From Chitinivibrionales bacterium (GTDB taxonomy: Bacteria; Fibrobacterota; Chitinivibrionia; Chitinivibrionales; JANQEN01), in contig JAUVGS010000150.1 of assembly GCA_030593665.1 (NCBI GenBank), positions 1 through 5,795 of the forward strand: a stretch of DNA of 5,795 nt. The letters are read 5' to 3'. Within the stretch, counting starts at the first letter, position 1. Every line of letters begins with the position of its first letter. The translations under genes were made by a program, and so were the position numbers. The notes under the pieces are model-generated. The model had not been told where the DNA came from, did not search any database, and was given only the letters and a program-made list of their open reading frames with translations. This document shows, in pieces, positions 1-3,156 of the stretch.

Positions 1-123
1 ACAAGCCGGGTTGGCTCAGTGTGGAGTCTTGGGTATGGCCCTATATGTTATATCCATAATGAAGGGATAGCTGGGTGGGTGAATATTACTGGAGATCACC
101 GGAGGGAGCTAGCCAGAAAATAA
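1..123 (+). CDS. C-terminal end of an upstream protein (partial, function unknown)
   Basis: Frame 1 is open from the first base to a TAA at 121-123 and gives the last 40 residues of a protein that begins outside the window. Of the three forward frames it stays open longest: frame 2 stops at 68-70 and frame 3 stops earlier. The tail contains LGYGPICYIHNEG followed by a GWVNI motif and ends in a basic stretch, HRRELARK. The alternating hydrophobic pattern with GWVNI looks like the last strands of a small beta-barrel such as an SH3-type domain, but 40 residues are too few to name a family. It lies 161 bp upstream of the next gene in the same direction, so it may belong to the same locus. The function is not recognised. 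Confidence 0.55.
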   Translation, partial: TSRVGSVWSLGYGPICYIHNEGIAGWVNITGDHRRELARK

Positions 124-224
124 TTGAAAAAAGACTTTTACAATTGCTCCTCAACTAAAATAACAGAGCCACTAAAAAAACATCCATATTGTAAATTCTA
201 TCACAGACCTAAAGTAAACACCAA

Positions 225-241
225 TATATTTTAAAAATATA
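225..241. repeat. AT-only palindrome in the leader of the 285-1727 gene
   Basis: TATATTTT (225-232) and AAAATATA (234-241) form a perfect 8-bp inverted repeat around a single A. It lies in the AT-rich 161-bp leader (124-284), about 44 bp before the start codon. With no loop it is unlikely to be a terminator. It could be an AT-rich promoter element or a dimeric regulator site. AT-only palindromes also arise by chance in a leader of this composition, so function is uncertain. A TTTACA at 137-142 resembles a -35 box, but no well-spaced -10 box follows it. I see nothing else in 124-284 apart from the Shine-Dalgarno sequence. Confidence 0.3.
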
Positions 242-284
242 GACAACTTCAAAAAACACAATTTCAGCCAACGGAGCCGGAATA

Positions 285-1727
285 ATGTCCAATAAAGAAT
301 GGCACGATGCAAACGACTTATACTTCATAAGTCCCCAGAAAGATGAGCCTAAAAAGAGAGAGGAAGATGTTGAAGAGCTTGCATACGATCAACCGGAAGA
401 AAAAGCGAAGCCGAAACTTAAAATTTCTGATGCATTTCTCCCGTATATGAAAGTGTTTATCCCGAAAGAAGGAGCGAATGAAAAAGATAGTGCTGCCGAG
501 GCGTATGCTGTAATGTACTGGCATAAAAAAATCTGTGATGAGACCGACACTAATCAAATTGATGAGCTTTTAAATAATCTTGATACCAAGATCGCTGAAG
601 AAAAAGATAACTATTTAAAGGAGCTGGAACAAAAAGGAGCGGTTTCGGCAAAAGGCCACAAAATGCAGGCCGGTGATATCCAGGAATACTGGTGGGTAAC
701 GGGACAACGCATGATTCGTGTGCGTAATAAAAACGTCCCGAAACGATATCGCTGGTTTGACAGAAAAACAGTTGGTGAGAAGATACGCAGGGAACTTGAG
801 GATGATAAAGAGGGGAAAAAGAATTCAAATGGGCCAAAAAAAGAGGCAGAAATTAAAATATTCGAAAAGAAACTCTTTCCTCCTGGTGACGGTGAGCCGG
901 AGTGGTTAAAAGAGTTTAATGAAAGTTTTAAAAAAGATTTTTGGGAGGAAAATAAAATCCTCGACGGAGGAATCGGTGCACAGTTTCTTCGATACTCTTA
1001 CGAAGGTTCCGTTGGCTCATCAATAAAATGGGGTGATGATGAAAAGAGTATAAAAGTTGGCGCGAAGGTCGAGGGGAGTTTTGCTCTAGCTAATGCCCAA
1101 GGTCATTTTACAATTAATTTACCCGATGAGAACGGTTTTGATCTTATTGAGCATATAAGAAGCGATAATCCGAGTCTGGTTGATGATGATAGCGGCAATG
1201 CGTTTCTTAAATTTCAGATTGCCGTTACAGGCTCTGCATTTGTTGGTGTATGCGCATCTGTTTCAGCGGATCTTGGCGTGGTACTTGATCCGAAAAGTCC
1301 GGAAGCTGGGAAATCATCCGATAGTGAAGAATCGGTTTCTGCAGGTCTGGAGGCCGGGATTGATCTATTTGTTGGCGCAAAGGTTGGAGCAGATGTAAAA
1401 ATCTCTCTTCTGATGAAATTGATTGATGATAAAGAAATGAGCCCGCGTGCAGTTGACTGGGCATCACTCGGAGATGCATCATTTGGAACCTGGGCCGCTG
1501 TGGGGGCCGGTATTGTAGCAAGTTTTAAAGTTGGATATTTCAATGGCAGTTTCAGGTATCATACAAAGCTTGGCGCGGTACTCGAATACGGTGCGGGCGC
1601 GAGTATAAAGGGTAGTATTGGTGTGGAAAATGGCGCGAAGTTTATCTGGACAATTGTTACCGCGTTTAACTGGAACCACATTAGTGAGGTTTTTGATCAG
1701 GAGATGCATACTTCTTCCAGGGGCTGA
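285..1727 (+). CDS. Possible contractile-secretion (T6SS-like) cargo or toxin-associated protein, N-terminal and Gly/Ala-rich part
   Basis: This 480-aa protein has no signal peptide. The ATG at 285 is supported by GGAG at 273-276 with an 8-nt spacer. Residues 1-200 are hydrophilic and rich in Lys, Glu and Asp, with a WW pair at 136-137 and probable helices. From about residue 228 the composition changes to repeated Gly/Ala/Ser-rich beta-like segments: 256-278, 309-332, 352-378 and 400-448. Two of these carry GLEAGIDLFVGAKVGAD and VGYFNGSFRYHTKLGA. From memory this second half resembles a family of large uncharacterised proteins in VgrG/type VI secretion islands of Burkholderia and Pseudomonas, some with LysM domains. 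In those, the Gly/Ala region is followed by a helical tail in the same polypeptide. Here the tail is encoded by the next frame (1727-2302), so this gene may be truncated by a frameshift near 1697-1724. No catalytic motif was recognised. The coding call is firm; the function is tentative. Confidence 0.85.
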   Translation: MSNKEWHDANDLYFISPQKDEPKKREEDVEELAYDQPEEKAKPKLKISDAFLPYMKVFIPKEGANEKDSAAEAYAVMYWHKKICDETDTNQIDELLNNLDTKIAEEKDNYLKELEQKGAVSAKGHKMQAGDIQEYWWVTGQRMIRVRNKNVPKRYRWFDRKTVGEKIRRELEDDKEGKKNSNGPKKEAEIKIFEKKLFPPGDGEPEWLKEFNESFKKDFWEENKILDGGIGAQFLRYSYEGSVGSSIKWGDDEKSIKVGAKVEGSFALANAQGHFTINLPDENGFDLIEHIRSDNPSLVDDDSGNAFLKFQIAVTGSAFVGVCASVSADLGVVLDPKSPEAGKSSDSEESVSAGLEAGIDLFVGAKVGADVKISLLMKLIDDKEMSPRAVDWASLGDASFGTWAAVGAGIVASFKVGYFNGSFRYHTKLGAVLEYGAGASIKGSIGVENGAKFIWTIVTAFNWNHISEVFDQEMHTSSRG

Positions 1728-2302
1728 TGTTAAACTGTTTTTATACCGGAAAAGCTGTAGCTGAAGTATACGAGGAAATTCAAACCAACGCTGAAGGCGC
1801 GCTTTTTGCAGTTAGTAAAGTTGTTGAACAGGGGCTTGCTGCGGGAAAGGCCTTTGATGATATGCTGGATGGTTTTGTCCCCGGATATTCAGGCTTTAAA
1901 CAGTACAACGTTCAGTTTTTAATTCTAAAATCAACCTATAACTTTTTAAAACAGGCCAATCAGAATTATGATTTAAAAACAAGAGCTATTGAAGTCGTGG
2001 AAACCGCTGTAAAAGATACGTTAAACAACCGTTGGAAATATGCGACCTGGCAGATGAAGGTGAACTTGATTTATGATATGCGTATTGGAGGATCTGGTCT
2101 TGGCGGTTTTACAGAAGAAAGAAAAGAGGATGCTGTTATTGCGGTGCTGGAGAGTGCCAGGAATGATGAGGAGTTTAGGAAGATTGTTGATGGTCTGGAA
2201 AAGCCTGAGAATAGAGAATCTGTTGATATTAATCAATTACTGGATTTTAAACAACAGGCACAATTTAATGAGTTAAAAAATAAACATAATTTTGTTAATT
2301 AA
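1727..2302 (+). CDS. Helical protein overlapping the upstream gene; probable detached C-terminal part of the same ancestral protein
   Basis: This 191-aa frame starts at the ATG in TGATG (1725-1729), which shares one base with the upstream stop. AGGGG at 1719-1723 lies only 3 nt before the ATG, unusually close, so initiation would depend on coupling to the upstream gene. The protein looks almost entirely helical. It contains TGKAVAEVYEEI near residue 7, WKYATWQMKVNLIYDM at 103-118 and EERKEDAVIAVLESARNDEEF at about 130-150. These match, from memory, the helical tail of the T6SS-island family proposed for the upstream gene. The frame also extends upstream of the ATG to a TGA at 1694-1696, and the residues encoded there (DAYFFQG) read naturally into LMLNCFYTGK. 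I therefore think the two frames were, or are, one protein of about 670 aa. A genuine two-gene arrangement with translational coupling cannot be excluded. The ankyrin lipoprotein gene starts 16 bp downstream. Confidence 0.75.
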   Translation: MLNCFYTGKAVAEVYEEIQTNAEGALFAVSKVVEQGLAAGKAFDDMLDGFVPGYSGFKQYNVQFLILKSTYNFLKQANQNYDLKTRAIEVVETAVKDTLNNRWKYATWQMKVNLIYDMRIGGSGLGGFTEERKEDAVIAVLESARNDEEFRKIVDGLEKPENRESVDINQLLDFKQQAQFNELKNKHNFVN

Positions 2303-2306
2303 TGGC

Positions 2307-2311
2307 AAGGA
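2307..2311 (+). promoter_or_regulatory. Shine-Dalgarno site fixing the start of the ankyrin lipoprotein
   Basis: AAGGA lies 7 nt before the ATG at 2319. An in-frame TTG at 2292 would add nine polar residues ahead of the signal peptide and overlap the end of the previous gene. The ATG with this site gives a clean lipoprotein leader, so 2319 is preferred. Confidence 0.75.
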
Positions 2312-2318
2312 CATTGCT

Positions 2319-3035
2319 ATGAAAATTAAATATTTAAGCTTGATAATTTCTGTTGTCTTATTAGTAGGATGTAAAGAAAAAATATCTCCAGAGCGTGCAA
2401 CGAGGTTTTTATATATGGATGTCCAAAGGCCGTGGCCGGGAGATTTTAAGAAAGTAAAAGAACTCGTAAAATCAGGTGCCGATGTAAATTGCCGAGATAC
2501 ATATGAAAACATTCATGGCTCTACGCCATTACTTGCAGTTGCGGGAGCTACAGGAGTTCAAGGTTACTACTCAAGAATTTATGCAAATGAGCACGAAAGA
2601 GACACCGCCGAACAGGAATCAGTAAAAATAGTCAAATTCCTCGTTGCCAATGGTGCCGATCTATTCATAAAAGACCAGACTTCCAGCAGACGCAACGCTC
2701 TTCATCTTGCCGCTATCGGCGGATGGTCACAAATGATACGAACGCTTGTCGAATTGGGTATTGATATCAATTCCCGTGACACGGTCAATGCAACGGCCCT
2801 TATGAATGCCGGAACCTCCGGCTGTCTTGAGGCGGTGAAAACCTGTATTGCACTTGGTGCGGATATTAACGCCGTAATGAATGGTGGATATACCGCTCTT
2901 GATGCTACTGAGCAATATAACACCGAAGAGATGTATGCTATGGGGTATGTGAAATGTAAAGAACACGATGAAATTATTGCGTATCTCAAACAGCAGGGTG
3001 CCAGGCAAGGGAAGGAACTAGAGGGAGTGAATTAA
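2319..3035 (+). CDS. Ankyrin-repeat lipoprotein, candidate periplasmic immunity or accessory protein
   Basis: The 238-aa product begins with a short basic n-region (MKIKY), a hydrophobic core and the lipobox LVGC, with the lipidated Cys at residue 18 and Lys at +2. It should be exported and membrane-anchored, facing the periplasm. Ankyrin-type units follow. About 41-78 has VKELVKSGADVN then GSTPLLAVA. About 100-133 has VKIVKFLVANGADL then NALHLAAIGG. About 134-165 has IRTLVELGIDINSRD then ATALMNAG. About 167-198 has AVKTCIALGADINA then GYTALDA. A final partial helix pair, EIIAYLKQQGA, is at 218-228. Residues 79-99 are a charged insertion between the first two units. Ankyrin repeats bind proteins and have no catalytic role. 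In secretion islands, ankyrin proteins often sit beside effectors as immunity or adaptor proteins, and the 16-bp spacing to the upstream gene supports co-transcription. The immunity role is inferred; the lipoprotein and ankyrin calls come directly from sequence. Confidence 0.9.
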   Translation: MKIKYLSLIISVVLLVGCKEKISPERATRFLYMDVQRPWPGDFKKVKELVKSGADVNCRDTYENIHGSTPLLAVAGATGVQGYYSRIYANEHERDTAEQESVKIVKFLVANGADLFIKDQTSSRRNALHLAAIGGWSQMIRTLVELGIDINSRDTVNATALMNAGTSGCLEAVKTCIALGADINAVMNGGYTALDATEQYNTEEMYAMGYVKCKEHDEIIAYLKQQGARQGKELEGVN

Positions 3036-3059
3036 AAATAGATTAAAAAAATGCAATTA

Positions 3060-3075
3060 TGTGACAGAGATCACA
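3060..3075. promoter_or_regulatory. CRP/FNR-family operator, perfect TGTGA-N6-TCACA
   Basis: TGTGA (3060-3064), six bases CAGAGA, then TCACA (3071-3075) reproduce both half-sites of the consensus Crp operator with the canonical 6-bp spacing. It lies 81 bp before the ATG of the Ig-domain gene and 24 bp after the stop of the ankyrin gene. No T-run follows it, so it is not a good intrinsic terminator. Binding by a Crp-type regulator in this organism is inferred from the consensus. A Crp-family paralogue responding to a different signal could use the same site. Confidence 0.6.
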
Positions 3076-3096
3076 GATAAAAATAGCGTCAGATAG

Positions 3097-3102
3097 TATT
3101 TT
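3097..3102 (+). promoter_or_regulatory. Possible -10 box for the Ig-domain gene
   Basis: TATTTT matches the -10 consensus at four of six positions. If it spans -12 to -7, transcription would start near 3109. The centre of the operator (3067.5) would then be at -41.5, the position typical of class II activation by Crp, with no -35 box needed. The overlapping TAGTAT (3094-3099) is an equally weak alternative and would place the operator at -38.5. The box is too degenerate to stand without the operator. Confidence 0.3.
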
Positions 3103-3156
3103 ATCAATATTTGGGAGGTTTTCCCTATTAATAATAAAAACCAGGGGTATTTGGTT

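Noticed and set aside
550..1543. Overlapping minus-strand and alternate-frame open frames within the first large gene
   Set aside because: Short, with unnatural composition and no supporting ribosome-binding site; the 480-aa plus-strand frame explains the region.
1688..1694. GGTTTTT as a slippery site for programmed -1 frameshifting
   Set aside because: It does not fit the X-XXY-YYZ pattern, and slipping there would run straight into the TGA at 1694-1696 in the -1 frame.
2292..2318. TTG start at 2292 for the ankyrin gene
   Set aside because: It overlaps the preceding gene and adds polar residues before the signal peptide. The ATG at 2319 has AAGGA at a 7-nt spacing and yields a standard lipoprotein leader.
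2808..2822. Perfect hairpin GCCGGA-ACC-TCCGGC, terminator-like
   Set aside because: It lies inside the ankyrin coding sequence and is not followed by a T-run. It is probably a coincidence of codons.
3113..3125. Short inverted repeat GGGA...TCCC upstream of the Ig-domain gene
   Set aside because: Only four base pairs with a 5-nt loop and no T-run; too weak for a terminator or riboswitch.
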